NCBI GenBank assembly: GCA_002389675.1
Contig: DGQF01000045.1
Span: forward strand, 102,822 to 129,770
DNA: 26,949 bases
Source: Gammaproteobacteria bacterium UBA4421
GTDB taxonomy: Bacteria > Pseudomonadota > Gammaproteobacteria > Pseudomonadales > Azotimanducaceae
Direction: 5' to 3'
Position 1 is the first letter of the stretch. Each line of letters begins with the position of its first letter. The notes under the pieces were generated by a model. The model had not been told where the DNA came from. It did no database searches and saw only the letters and a program-made list of their open reading frames with translations. Made by a program: the position numbers and the translations under genes. Below, one piece after another: positions 1-7,551 of the stretch.

Positions 1-541
1 GCGATTGGTCTGCAATATTCAACGCCTGCCATAAATGCTCCGGTATTGAAAAGTTATAGTGTATGCCCGAGATGGTTTGCATCAGTCGTCCATAGCGTAA
101 ACCCAAACCTCGCCGGTAAATATTTTTAGTCTTGCCGATGTTGGATGTTCCGTATTGCCCAATGGGGATGTCTGCGCTGCTGCCGACAATACAGGGCATA
201 CTGCTGGGCCACAGTAGTTCGTCTTTAAGCTGGGCGTGCACAAAGCGGTGTACGTCTTCGAGTTCGTTCAGGCAGGCAGTTGCGCTGCTGTTGACTCCGG
301 TAATGAGCTCTAATTGGCTTTCCGAGAAATCGGTAGTGATCGCGGGATGTGTGAGCGGTGAGCCAAGGGCGTTTGGATGGCCTTTTTTTGATAGATCTCC
401 ATCAGCTGTGACGCGCAGGCTTTCTTTCTCAATGCCGCGCAGTAGTCCTTTGAGGCACATTGGGTTGGCTCGTAAGGCGCGCAGTCGTGCGGGCGTAATT
501 TCAATTGACTTGCGGGTGATTTGCTCTTGAGCGCTAGACAT
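1..541 (-). CDS. gshA: Glutamate-cysteine ligase, N-terminal part (cut by window edge)
   Basis: This gene makes gamma-glutamylcysteine from glutamate and cysteine with ATP, the first step of glutathione synthesis in the cytoplasm. I translated it by hand from the ATG at 541-539; about 180 codons are visible and the C-terminal part lies beyond position 1. Motifs typical of the proteobacterial GshA family are present: GIEKESLRV near residue 37, THPAITTDFSESQLELIT near residues 62-79, LWPSSMPC, IGQYGTSNIG, YRRGLGLRYGR and GIHYNFS. It follows pckA on the same strand after a 136-base gap. The ribosome-binding site is weak, but the family N-terminus fits this ATG. Identity is very likely; completeness cannot be judged. 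Confidence 0.93.
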   Translation of the reverse strand, partial: MSSAQEQITRKSIEITPARLRALRANPMCLKGLLRGIEKESLRVTADGDLSKKGHPNALGSPLTHPAITTDFSESQLELITGVNSSATACLNELEDVHRFVHAQLKDELLWPSSMPCIVGSSADIPIGQYGTSNIGKTKNIYRRGLGLRYGRLMQTISGIHYNFSIPEHLWQALNIADQS

Positions 542-605
542 CTTTTTTGCGGCTTAAGTAGACTTGGGCGGATAAATTTGGAGTTTTGAGGCGGCCAAGT
601 CAACT

Positions 606-657
606 AACTTCAATGTTTAAAGCCACTTTTTACAAGTGACGGTGATCCATTGAAGTT
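606..657. repeat. Nested inverted repeat between pckA and gshA
   Basis: A perfect 10-base inverted repeat (AACTTCAATG at 606-615, CATTGAAGTT at 648-657) encloses a second small stem (CACTT at 624-628, AAGTG at 634-638). It lies just after the pckA stop in the reading direction. There is no T-run after it on the minus strand, so it is not a convincing rho-independent terminator. It could be an RNA structure in the pckA-gshA intercistronic region, or chance. Confidence 0.3.
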
Positions 658-677
658 GCTTTGATTCTGGCAGAGGC

Positions 678-2237
678 CTAGATCTGTGGGCCGGCAGTTA
701 TGATGTCGTCGGAGACTTCGAATTTGGTGAAGTTTTCAACAAATTTACTGATCAGATTTTTTGCGGCGATGTCGTATGCCGCCTGATCGGTCCACGCCTG
801 CCGCGGGTTGAGCAGGCTGGGGTCAACCCCCTCAACGGCTTGGGGTATGTCCAAGTTGAAACCTTCTAGCCGAGTAGTGACCGCGTTTTCTAAGCTGCCA
901 CTCTGTATGGCTCTGATAATCGCTCGGGTGACGGGAATCTTGAATCGCGAGCCTACACCATATCCGCCGCCTGTCCAGCCGGTGTTGACCAGGTAGACTT
1001 TTGAGCCAAATTCCTCGATGCGTTTGATCAGCAGGTCAGCGTATACCCCGGCTGGGCGCGGAAAGAAAGGTGCGCCAAAGCACGTCGAAAATGTGGCGGA
1101 ATAGGCTTCTGTTGACCCTATTTCGGTTGAACCCACCTGCGCGGTATATCCGGATAAAAAATGATAGGCAGCGGCTTCGGAGGAAAGCAGTGATACGGGT
1201 GGCAAAACGCCGCTCACGTCGCAGGTCAGAAAAATAATATTATTGGGCTCGCCGGCGCGGTTTTCCGGGACGCTCTCTGCGATGTTGGAGCGTGGATAGC
1301 AGGCGCGGGTGTTTTCCGTAAGCGTGGCATCGGTATAATCCGGATCGCGTGTTTGTTCGTCGATGACGACGTTTTCGACGATAGCGCCAAAGCGGATTGC
1401 GTCAAAGATAACAGGCTCGTTTTCACGGCTAAGATCGATACATTTTGCGTAACAACCGCCTTCAAAATTAAAAACAGTATCTCGGCCCCAGCCGTGCTCG
1501 TCGTCACCAATTAACAGTCGATCCGGGTCTGCAGATAACGTCGTTTTGCCGGTTCCAGACAGACCAAAGAACAGCGTAACATCCTCATTGCTGCCCATAT
1601 TTGCTGAGCAGTGCATGGGCAGGACATCTTTTTCCGGCAGCAGGAAGTTCAGGACTGAAAACATCGACTTTTTCATTTCCCCGGCGTATCGCATGCCTGC
1701 GATTAAGACTTTGCGTTGGGCAAAGTTGACCATGACGGTGCCATCGCTGTTAGTGCCATCGCGTTCGGGTTCGCAGCAAAAGTTGGGTGCGTTGACAACC
1801 TGCCAGAGTTCTTTGTTATGGGGATTATAATATTCGGGAATAATAAACAGGGCCCGGCCGAACAGGGCGTGCCAAGCATATTCAGTGGTCACTTCGATGG
1901 GGAGGTAGTGCTCCGGATCTGCGCCAACGTGGAGATTAGACGTATAGGTTTCACGTTGCTGCAGGTGAATCTGAACTCGATCCCACAAATTGTCGAATAC
2001 CTCAGGGTTAATGGGCTGGTTGATCGCGCCCCAGTGGATCGATGCAGAGCTGGACGGCTCGTCTACAATAAATCGGTCTTTCGGCGACCGTCCCGTGCGT
2101 TGGCCGGTTTCGACGACAATTGCACCATTGCTGGCCAAGCGACCTTCACCCAGTTGAACGGCTTTTTCAGCCAAGATGGCCGAAGTCAGATTGTTGTGGC
2201 GCTGGTGTTTATGGGCTGTTTCGATTTCGGCGGTCAT
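678..2237 (-). CDS. pckA: Phosphoenolpyruvate carboxykinase (ATP)
   Basis: PckA converts oxaloacetate and ATP to phosphoenolpyruvate, ADP and CO2, the entry step of gluconeogenesis, in the cytoplasm. The 519-residue protein is slightly shorter than E. coli PckA (about 540). Visible signatures are [10 protein letters not shown] (47-56, substrate arginine region), [11 protein letters not shown] (183-193, metal and substrate lysines), the P-loop GLSGTGKTT (225-233) and the metal-binding LIGDDEHGW (242-250). It lies downstream of hslO on the same strand with a 104-base gap, the order known from many gammaproteobacteria. The ATG at 2237 gives the family N-terminus; no strong Shine-Dalgarno is seen. 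An extended -10 element about 36 bases upstream may give it its own promoter. Confidence 0.97.
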   Translation of the reverse strand: MTAEIETAHKHQRHNNLTSAILAEKAVQLGEGRLASNGAIVVETGQRTGRSPKDRFIVDEPSSSASIHWGAINQPINPEVFDNLWDRVQIHLQQRETYTSNLHVGADPEHYLPIEVTTEYAWHALFGRALFIIPEYYNPHNKELWQVVNAPNFCCEPERDGTNSDGTVMVNFAQRKVLIAGMRYAGEMKKSMFSVLNFLLPEKDVLPMHCSANMGSNEDVTLFFGLSGTGKTTLSADPDRLLIGDDEHGWGRDTVFNFEGGCYAKCIDLSRENEPVIFDAIRFGAIVENVVIDEQTRDPDYTDATLTENTRACYPRSNIAESVPENRAGEPNNIIFLTCDVSGVLPPVSLLSSEAAAYHFLSGYTAQVGSTEIGSTEAYSATFSTCFGAPFFPRPAGVYADLLIKRIEEFGSKVYLVNTGWTGGGYGVGSRFKIPVTRAIIRAIQSGSLENAVTTRLEGFNLDIPQAVEGVDPSLLNPRQAWTDQAAYDIAAKNLISKFVENFTKFEVSDDIITAGPQI

Positions 2238-2272
2238 ATGTCTTGCACTTCGTCTAGCTAAAGCAGGCGAGG

Positions 2273-2281
2273 ATTATGCCA
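2273..2281 (-). promoter_or_regulatory. Possible extended -10 promoter of pckA
   Basis: On the minus strand the sequence TGG-CATAAT (CATAAT at 2278-2273, TGG just before it) resembles an extended -10 element (TGN plus TATAAT, 5 of 6). Transcription would begin near 2266 and leave a leader of about 28 bases before the pckA ATG. No good -35 box is visible, which is tolerated with an extended -10. This is inferred from sequence only. Confidence 0.35.
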
Positions 2282-2341
2282 GACCTAACACGATCGATGT
2301 ATGTTTTTCGCACCGGTGTGGGTGTGCCAAACGCGGTCAGG

Positions 2342-3274
2342 TTATTGCACCGGGCCGTTGTCTGGCGCGTTGGCGTGCGTTCTGTGCAGTTGATCGACGT
2401 CGACCGCATCGTAACTGTACCGCGTGCCGCAGAATTCACAATCAACGTCAATGCTGCCTAGTTCGTCAAGCAACGATTTGATTTCTGCTGGTGCCAGCAT
2501 CCTCAGCGTACGGTCGCTTTTGTCTCGGGAGCACGTGCACTTATAACCCAGCTCTCTGGGTGGATGGATGCGGCAAGGAAATTCGGCAAACAGTCGGATC
2601 AGGAGCTCGCTTGGCTCCAACGTCACAAGTTCGGTGTCGCTGATGGTCTCTGCCAGCGTGACTATTGTGTGCCAAGCTTCTTCATCAGCGGCAGCGTTTA
2701 TTTCAGTGGCACCGTCTTTGCTGGGCAGCCGCTGAATAATCAAACCTGTGACGCTCTCGTCGGTGTTGGCCAAAAATAGGCGGGAGCTGATCTGCTCCGA
2801 GTTTTTAAGATAGGTTTCTAAGTTCAGCGCCAAAGTGGGCTGTTCTAGCGGGACAAAGCCCTGATAAGGCGCTTGCTGTGATCCTTCCGGTGGCACCAGT
2901 GACAGGGCGAGCTGTCCGTTTTCGAACCAAGCGCAAAGGTTATCCGCTTGCTTGGGTGCGGGTTTGTCTTCACTGAGGTGGGCAATGCCCCGCAGGAATT
3001 TTTGCTCTCGGCATTCGGCTAGGGTGCGAATAAGCTTGCCTTGGCCGCGAGATTGGAGTGCGACGGCTCCTTCGAATTTTAAATTGTCTGCAAACAGGGC
3101 AGCTGCGGCAAACATCTGGCTCAGCAAATGATTAATTTCTGTTGGATAGCTGCGCACCGCATTGGCGGCGGCTACAGTTTGTGTCAGGCGTACCCATTGC
3201 CCTCGAATGGGTAGGTTTTCGAAGGTGAACCGGTGTAATCGATCGGTGTTTGGTTCCTTGGTGGTGATTTTCAT
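2342..3274 (-). CDS. hslO: Redox-regulated chaperone Hsp33
   Basis: Hsp33 is a cytoplasmic holdase activated by oxidative unfolding; zinc release from four cysteines switches it on. The 310-residue length is close to the family's usual 290-300. The C-terminal redox switch is intact: C246-x-C248 (CTC) and C279-x-x-C282 (CEFC). The N-terminal half shows the family pattern, including the QSRGQGKL stretch (74-81) and the MLAPAEI segment before the second cysteine pair. It lies 14 bases downstream of hslR, forming the usual hslR-hslO pair, with pckA following. The ATG at 3274 fits the family start. Confidence 0.96.
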   Translation of the reverse strand: MKITTKEPNTDRLHRFTFENLPIRGQWVRLTQTVAAANAVRSYPTEINHLLSQMFAAAALFADNLKFEGAVALQSRGQGKLIRTLAECREQKFLRGIAHLSEDKPAPKQADNLCAWFENGQLALSLVPPEGSQQAPYQGFVPLEQPTLALNLETYLKNSEQISSRLFLANTDESVTGLIIQRLPSKDGATEINAAADEEAWHTIVTLAETISDTELVTLEPSELLIRLFAEFPCRIHPPRELGYKCTCSRDKSDRTLRMLAPAEIKSLLDELGSIDVDCEFCGTRYSYDAVDVDQLHRTHANAPDNGPVQ

Positions 3275-3288
3275 ATGCAGTTCTACTT

Positions 3289-3729
3289 TTACGGTCCTTG
3301 CCAGTGCTCGTTTAAATCTTTCAGTTTGCGCAGATCGCGGCGCTCTCGTTTTGAGGGTCGCAGGGACGGCACCGTTAGCCCCGCGCGTTCCATCCGACGG
3401 CGCGCGCTCAACGATTCGCGTTCCTCGACACTCTCTTTGGTTTCTTCATACAGTGTTTGAGCAATGGTTGCCGATCCGCGTTGTGCCGAAAGAGTTCTAA
3501 CAATAACGGTGATTGATTGTTCACCTTTGCGTACGACCACACGTTGCCCAATATTGATTTCTTTGGCGGGCTTTGTTCGTTGTCCGTCTACCTGAACCTT
3601 GCCGCCTTCAATCGCGGTTTTGGCCAGCGAGCGTGTTTTAAAAAATCGAGCGGCCCACAGCCAACGATCGATGCGGATGCGATTTGGCGCTTCAGTCACG
3701 ACGGGTTGTTTCCATTGGGTAGATTTCAT
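3289..3729 (-). CDS. hslR: Heat-shock ribosome-associated protein, S4 RNA-binding domain (Hsp15)
   Basis: Hsp15 binds stalled 50S subunits carrying nascent chains and helps recycle them. The 146-residue protein has an S4 domain at about 16-60 (RIRIDRWLWAARFFKTRSLA region) followed by a long basic, arginine-rich tail (RRRMERAG, KRERRDLRKLKDL), as in E. coli HslR. An open frame continues further upstream, but the added residues are antisense-like and would overlap yrfG deeply. The ATG at 3729 gives the family N-terminus and overlaps the 3' end of yrfG by 38 bases, which suggests translational coupling. A GTG ten codons downstream is an alternative start. Confidence 0.93.
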   Translation of the reverse strand: MKSTQWKQPVVTEAPNRIRIDRWLWAARFFKTRSLAKTAIEGGKVQVDGQRTKPAKEINIGQRVVVRKGEQSITVIVRTLSAQRGSATIAQTLYEETKESVEERESLSARRRMERAGLTVPSLRPSKRERRDLRKLKDLNEHWQGP

Positions 3730-4369
3730 CAAAACGGTCAAATTTTGGGTAAGACAGGTTGCCACGTGGCGGGCGTTCAGAATCAGGCGTGTCAACGATA
3801 AAAAGGTTGCCAATGTTGTTGCGTTTTGCCGCGTCCAGAACAAATTTGTTGTCATCGATAAAGACACATCGGTTGGGATCATGTGGGTGAGCAGCCATAA
3901 GTGAATGCCAAAAAGCGTCGGTTTCTTTTGCGTAGCCAAAGTCGTGACTGGAGACGATCGCGTCAAAAGCATCGCAGATATGAGTTTTTTGGTCTTTTAC
4001 GCGAATTGAGGTGTGGTGTGCATTGGTTGCCATTACGGCTTTGATGCCGGCATCTGCGAGCCATGCGAGAAATGCAAGAGCGCCTGGTCGGTAGCGCAAT
4101 AACGAGAGTGCCTCTAGGTGCATGTTATGCATGTTCACCCCGGTGAGTTGCTGCCAATGGTCCAGATCATAAAATTGCAGGGTGCCGCGAACTTTCCGCA
4201 TGTGTTCGCCCAGGAAATCATTTGCTTGGGCTAGACTGATGCCCTTGATTTCCCCGTAACGTTCAGGAAACAGGGTCCCCCAGATAAAGTTGTCATAATT
4301 TAGATCAAGTAGGGTGCCGTCCATGTCTAGAAACACACACTCTATGTTTTTCCATTCGCAGTTTGGCAT
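3692..4369 (-). CDS. yrfG: GMP/IMP nucleotidase, HAD superfamily (YrfG type)
   Basis: This is a HAD-family phosphatase that in E. coli dephosphorylates GMP and IMP. From the ATG at 4369 the protein has 225 residues, about the family's usual length. HAD motif I DMDGT is at 15-19 (nucleophile D15), motif II is the TNAH segment in mid-protein, and motif III/IV is FIDDN. FGYAKETDAFW corresponds to the conserved FGYPKE region. A start 13 codons upstream (4408) is possible but would overlap the cysQ promoter region, and family N-termini match 4369. It heads the yrfG-hslR-hslO run and diverges from cysQ. NudE, often a neighbour in related genomes, is absent here. Confidence 0.9.
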   Translation of the reverse strand: MPNCEWKNIECVFLDMDGTLLDLNYDNFIWGTLFPERYGEIKGISLAQANDFLGEHMRKVRGTLQFYDLDHWQQLTGVNMHNMHLEALSLLRYRPGALAFLAWLADAGIKAVMATNAHHTSIRVKDQKTHICDAFDAIVSSHDFGYAKETDAFWHSLMAAHPHDPNRCVFIDDNKFVLDAAKRNNIGNLFIVDTPDSERPPRGNLSYPKFDRFDEIYPMETTRRD

Positions 4370-4419
4370 TTTGAGCTCGTATTGAAGAACAATTGGCTTG
4401 CGCGGCACTTTGCCGAGCG

Positions 4420-4448
4420 TTGATGAGGCCTTGTACGCTCAGAATGAT
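4420..4448 (+). promoter_or_regulatory. Possible cysQ promoter
   Basis: In the 115-base divergent gap between yrfG and cysQ, TTGATG (4420-4425) and AATGAT (4443-4448) are separated by 17 bases. Each matches the sigma-70 consensus at 4 of 6 positions. The predicted start near 4455 would leave a leader of about 30 bases before the cysQ ATG. It is a weak match, supported mainly by location. Confidence 0.3.
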
Positions 4449-4484
4449 ACACTGTTAAGTTCATTAAATGCTTTTGGAAACCCG

Positions 4485-5312
4485 ATGCAGGATATCCCGC
4501 AGGATGCGCTGATCGAGATTGTGAGTCGCGCTGGTGATGCGATTCTTGAAATATATAGCGGTGATTTCGAGGTCTTGGACAAGGCGGATCAGTCACCTTT
4601 AACTCAGGCCGACTTGGCAGCGCATGAAATTATCGTCCAGGGGCTTGCCGCGGTGACGCCCAATGTGCCTGTAATCTCAGAAGAATCTGTTGCACCGGAC
4701 TTCAGCGTGCGCAGTCAGTGGGATGTATATTGGCTGGTGGACCCGCTCGATGGCACCAAAGAGTTTGTCAATCGCAATGGCGAATTTACGGTCAATATCG
4801 CTCTAATTAAAGGGGGGCAACCCGTCTACGGTATTGTTGGTGTGCCCGTGCAGGATTGTATATACCTGGGCAACGTGCAGGAGCAACGGGCTTGGCGATA
4901 TGCGCGGGGTAATCTGCAACCGATCAAAGCGCGGCAAATGACTTCGGACGAGCAAAACCTAGTGGTTGTAGCCAGTCGTAGTCATGGGGGGCAGCGGTTA
5001 GAGCAGTATTTAGATCAGTTGGCAGAACGTTTTGCAGGTCTAACGCGACAGCCGGTGGGCAGTTCTTTGAAATTGTGCACGCTGGCCAGTGGTGAAGCCG
5101 ATTGTTACCCCCGTCTTGGACCGACCAGTGAGTGGGACATTGCTGCAGCACACGCGGTGCTCAAGGCTGCCGGTGGCGAAGTGTATACGTTCGACCGTAA
5201 AACGTTGAACTACAACAGTAAAGCGTCATTGCTCAACCCTGAATTTATTGCTGTTGCGGATGCTGATTATGACTGGTGGGATGTGTTGCCACCGCAGCCG
5301 CCGCAAGGATAA
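4485..5312 (+). CDS. cysQ: 3'(2'),5'-bisphosphate nucleotidase CysQ
   Basis: CysQ hydrolyses 3'-phosphoadenosine-5'-phosphate to AMP and phosphate, clearing a toxic by-product of sulfate assimilation at the inner face of the membrane. It belongs to the lithium-sensitive inositol monophosphatase fold. The 275-residue protein shows the metal-site motifs SEES (conserved E), DPLDGTKEF (the DPxDGT signature) and SEWDIAAAHAVLKAAGG (the WDxAA signature). An in-frame ATG at 4398 exists, but the extra 29 residues have no family counterpart and cross the divergent promoter region, so the ATG at 4485 with GGAAA just upstream is preferred. It is transcribed away from yrfG and followed by a 441-base gene-poor stretch. 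Confidence 0.94.
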   Translation: MQDIPQDALIEIVSRAGDAILEIYSGDFEVLDKADQSPLTQADLAAHEIIVQGLAAVTPNVPVISEESVAPDFSVRSQWDVYWLVDPLDGTKEFVNRNGEFTVNIALIKGGQPVYGIVGVPVQDCIYLGNVQEQRAWRYARGNLQPIKARQMTSDEQNLVVVASRSHGGQRLEQYLDQLAERFAGLTRQPVGSSLKLCTLASGEADCYPRLGPTSEWDIAAAHAVLKAAGGEVYTFDRKTLNYNSKASLLNPEFIAVADADYDWWDVLPPQPPQG

Positions 5313-5446
5313 ACGCGCGACCCGCACAAGGTGACTTTGGCACCGCATGAGCTCTATCAAAGATGGATGGTGAGGTAGGATGCCTGAAATTTTGGCCTCA
5401 GTTAGCCGGGCTGCGCGGGTGTAATTGCCCTGCCGAGGAAACGACA

Positions 5447-5462
5447 CTGTATGTGCATACAG
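5447..5462. promoter_or_regulatory. LexA (SOS) box
   Basis: CTGTATGTGCATACAG is a 7-base perfect inverted repeat around a two-base centre. It fits the gammaproteobacterial LexA consensus CTGT-N8-ACAG, including the inner AT/AT pairs, and matches CTGTATATATATACAG at 13 of 16 positions. By a rough equal-base estimate, CTGTAT-N4-ATACAG is expected about 0.002 times in 27 kb. A weak -35-like TTGCCC (5425-5430) lies upstream on the plus strand. No recognised SOS gene lies next to it: the nearest downstream annotated start is at 5754. Binding itself is inferred. Confidence 0.6.
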
Positions 5463-5479
5463 CTCCGGCTACTGAGACC

Positions 5480-5545
5480 ATGAAGGATACAGAAAAAGAG
5501 AAGAAAAAAAAGGCTGTTTTTTTGATCAAACAGAGCAGGTTTTGA
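5480..5545 (+). CDS. Very small ORF just downstream of the SOS box (unproven)
   Basis: An ATG 17 bases after the LexA-like box opens a 21-codon frame encoding a highly charged lysine/glutamate-rich start (MKDTEKEKKKK) followed by a short hydrophobic-basic end (AVFLIKQSRF). The only Shine-Dalgarno-like bases are GAG four bases before the ATG. An eight-A run inside it could allow slippage; a frame shift there would extend the reading to about 30 residues, ending in SLSSIC. I do not recognise the peptide. It is listed only because its position relative to the SOS box is suggestive. Confidence 0.2.
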   Translation: MKDTEKEKKKKAVFLIKQSRF

Positions 5546-5753
5546 AAACTTCATTGAGTTCAATATGTTAGCGTTGTGTCGCTGAATGCAATCCATAATA
5601 TCTTCACTTTGTGGCGGGGTTCGCGGCGATCTTTAGTTGCCAAATTTGCCTTTAGGGGCATCGATCAGCGACACTCGCGCTGAGGGTTGAATGCGAAATA
5701 ACCGGCCGCGAGCCTAATGTGCAGGCCGCAAAAGAAGGTGATCGAAGCTTCAC

Positions 5754-6752
5754 ATGACGAAACAAAAGCAGACTCTGCATTACATTATTTATGGCGCGGG
5801 TGGCGTTGGGGGTGTGATAGGCGCACGTTTGTTGCAAGCGGGATATCCGGTCACGCTGATTGCCCGCGGTGAGCATGCGGACCACATGCGCCGTCAGGGC
5901 CTGCATTTTCTTGCGCCAGGAGAGGACGTTACCCTGCCTGTGCGTGTGGTCAGTCACCCTCGGGAGCTCGCGTTTAATGCAGACGACGTGGTTTTGTTGT
6001 GTATGAAATCCCAGCATACGTTGCAGGCTTTGGAAGATCTGGTGGCGATGGGCGCTCGCGACATTCCCATTGTCTGTGTCCAAAATGGCGTCGCCAATGA
6101 GGCTTTGGCATTGCGGTTCTTTCCTCGGGTGTATGCGACGGTTGTGAATTTGCCCGCTTTTTTTATCCGTCCTGGTGAAGTTGCGACGCAGGCTGCGGGT
6201 CGCGGTGGGGTGCTAGATACGGGTTGTTATCCGCTGGGCGTAGACGCAATGGCGTCAGCAATAGCGGACGATTTTTCTACCGCAGGTTTTAGTGCTTTCG
6301 CGGCTGGTGATGTCATGCGCCAAAAATATGCGAAGCTGTTGTTAAACTTATATAACGTCCTGCAAGCTGGGTTATCAGATTTTGCTGCATCGTCTTCGAT
6401 CAGACGATTGATTCGGACAGAGGCTTTAGCCTGTTATCAGGCAGCGGGCATCGATTGCGCGAACAAGGCTGAAACGGAGTTACGCAACCAAGGATTATTC
6501 ACGCTCGAGGACATTCCAGGCTACGAGCGCATGCCCGGCTCCTCATGGCAGAGTTTGTTCCGAGGTACCGGTGATATAGAAACTGAATATCTTAACGGTG
6601 AAATTAGCCGCTTAGGGCGTTGTCACGGTGTGGCAACGCCTGCCAACGATGCGTGTGTCCACTTGGCCCGCAGTTTGGTGCGTGCAGGGCAAGGGCCCGG
6701 TTTGATCACAGCAGCAGAATTTGAGGAAAATATTCGTAGACACAAGGGTTGA
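5754..6752 (+). CDS. Ketopantoate reductase family protein (PanE/ApbA-like)
   Basis: Members of this family reduce 2-dehydropantoate to pantoate with NADPH, in pantothenate synthesis, although many paralogues act on other 2-oxoacids. The 332-residue protein has the N-terminal nucleotide-binding loop GAGGVGG (14-20), the conserved VQNG (109-112) and a helix with the KxxKLLLN pattern (191-198), where K194 corresponds to the catalytic lysine. The C-terminal domain carries the SSWQSLFRG and TEYLNGEISRLG stretches typical of the ApbA_C domain. It is longer than E. coli PanE (303) and is not next to panB or panC, so the true substrate is uncertain and no symbol is given. It stands alone, converging on the gene ending at 6804. 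Confidence 0.85.
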   Translation: MTKQKQTLHYIIYGAGGVGGVIGARLLQAGYPVTLIARGEHADHMRRQGLHFLAPGEDVTLPVRVVSHPRELAFNADDVVLLCMKSQHTLQALEDLVAMGARDIPIVCVQNGVANEALALRFFPRVYATVVNLPAFFIRPGEVATQAAGRGGVLDTGCYPLGVDAMASAIADDFSTAGFSAFAAGDVMRQKYAKLLLNLYNVLQAGLSDFAASSSIRRLIRTEALACYQAAGIDCANKAETELRNQGLFTLEDIPGYERMPGSSWQSLFRGTGDIETEYLNGEISRLGRCHGVATPANDACVHLARSLVRAGQGPGLITAAEFEENIRRHKG

Positions 6753-6803
6753 GAAAAAATCGCTCTGCGGATGGTTCGGCAATTATGGTTGGGTGTTCGT
6801 TGC

Positions 6804-7166
6804 TCAGCTGGCTTTTTTGGCGAGGGACGCGACGATGCGCCGTAACACAGCGGTCTCTGAAGCGTAATTCGAAGGCTTATCCGCAATCGTGACAATTTCT
6901 GTTACCGCGTCAGTTGTTGGTAAAGCGCGCAGAGTGATGGTGATAAATTCACCTTCTGCCGTGGTCATGTAAATGAGTGCGTAGCGGTCGGTGCTCGCGC
7001 TGTCGAGTACTCTGTCGCCTTGTGCGCTGATGGTTTGGACAATGTTATCCAGTAAGTCTGGGACGGTGCCTGGCGCGTTTTGTTGCGCGGCCTGCACTGA
7101 GGTTGAACCGCTGAAGAGCGCAAAAGATAACGCGATCCACGTGAGCGCGGCTTTAATGGGGGGCAT
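6804..7166 (-). CDS. Small secreted protein of unknown function
   Basis: I do not recognise this 120-residue protein. It begins with a clear signal peptide (hydrophobic 8-20, likely cleaved after VQA near residue 27), so the mature protein of about 93 residues should be periplasmic. The mature part is mixed alpha/beta in appearance, with no cysteines and an alkaline tail (LAKKAS). Its ATG at 7166 overlaps the last 14 bases of the MerC-domain gene, and TTAGG lies five bases upstream, so the two are almost certainly co-transcribed and translationally coupled. A role linked to metal handling is only a guess from that neighbour. Confidence 0.75.
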   Translation of the reverse strand: MPPIKAALTWIALSFALFSGSTSVQAAQQNAPGTVPDLLDNIVQTISAQGDRVLDSASTDRYALIYMTTAEGEFITITLRALPTTDAVTEIVTIADKPSNYASETAVLRRIVASLAKKAS

Positions 7167-7542
7167 GATTGCCTAAGATATTGCGGATATGTGCAATCAT
7201 CAGCGCAGATACCCCTGTTGCAGTGAGCAGGACCTCCCAGTCTTCACCGATGAAATGGCTGACGCCAAAAAACATAAGGACCAAACCGATGCATCCCAGC
7301 GACAGCGTTGTACGGTCGTGATGATTGCGGTATCCGCGCCACAAAGCCAGTGCGCTGATGGGCGAGGCGAGTGCTAGCAGGATCCAGTGAACTTGAGTTT
7401 CACTCTCGATGAGCCAATCGCCAGCCAATGGCCCCAAGACGAGCGCAAAGGGAACCGCCAAGCAGTGGATTAAGCACAACCCTGACAGGAATACCGCGAA
7501 GCGGTCTAGGCCAACAGATGAGTTCGATTTTGACGAGGTCAT
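7153..7542 (-). CDS. MerC-domain membrane protein
   Basis: MerC-family proteins are four-helix inner-membrane proteins first known from mercury operons, where a cysteine pair in helix 1 binds Hg(II). Many chromosomal homologues exist outside mer operons with unknown metal or function. From the ATG at 7542 the protein has 129 residues and about four hydrophobic segments. Helix 1 carries C23-x-x-x-C27 (LCLIHCLAVP), the MerC signature. An in-frame ATG nine codons upstream (7569) is also possible; neither start has a good ribosome-binding site. No merR, merA or merP is nearby, so mercury transport is not supported. It overlaps the small secreted-protein gene downstream and diverges from a methyltransferase gene. 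Confidence 0.82.
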   Translation of the reverse strand: MTSSKSNSSVGLDRFAVFLSGLCLIHCLAVPFALVLGPLAGDWLIESETQVHWILLALASPISALALWRGYRNHHDRTTLSLGCIGLVLMFFGVSHFIGEDWEVLLTATGVSALMIAHIRNILGNHAPH

Positions 7543-7551
7543 GGCGTTGCG

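Larger units (their letters stand above)
5313..5753. other. 441-base gene-poor stretch between cysQ and the PanE-like gene
   Basis: No convincing gene of normal size lies here. It holds a LexA-like operator at 5447-5462, a 21-codon ORF starting 17 bases after it, a purine-rich tract (5491-5513, with an eight-A run) followed by a seven-T run, and a 14-codon ORF at 5380 (MPEILASVSRAARV) preceded by GAGGTAGG. Several longer open frames cross the region on both strands, but none resembles a known family and they conflict with each other. No good terminator for cysQ was found. Confidence 0.6.

Noticed and set aside
132..530. Open plus-strand frame of 132 codons across the gshA region
   Set aside because: It is antisense to gshA, whose minus-strand translation shows many family motifs; the plus-strand peptide has none.
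606..657. Inverted repeat after pckA read as a rho-independent terminator
   Set aside because: The stem is AT-rich, the loop is 32 bases and no T-run follows on the minus strand. A 10-base repeat within this spacing is expected about once in a window this long.
1716..2261. Open plus-strand frame of 181 codons antisense to pckA
   Set aside because: pckA is unambiguous here; the antisense peptide resembles no family and depends on pckA codon use.
5402..5596. Minus-strand frame of 64 codons across the SOS box
   Set aside because: No recognised domain, no ribosome-binding site, and the phenylalanine/leucine-rich part is simply the reverse of the poly-A tract. It would also place the LexA box inside coding sequence.
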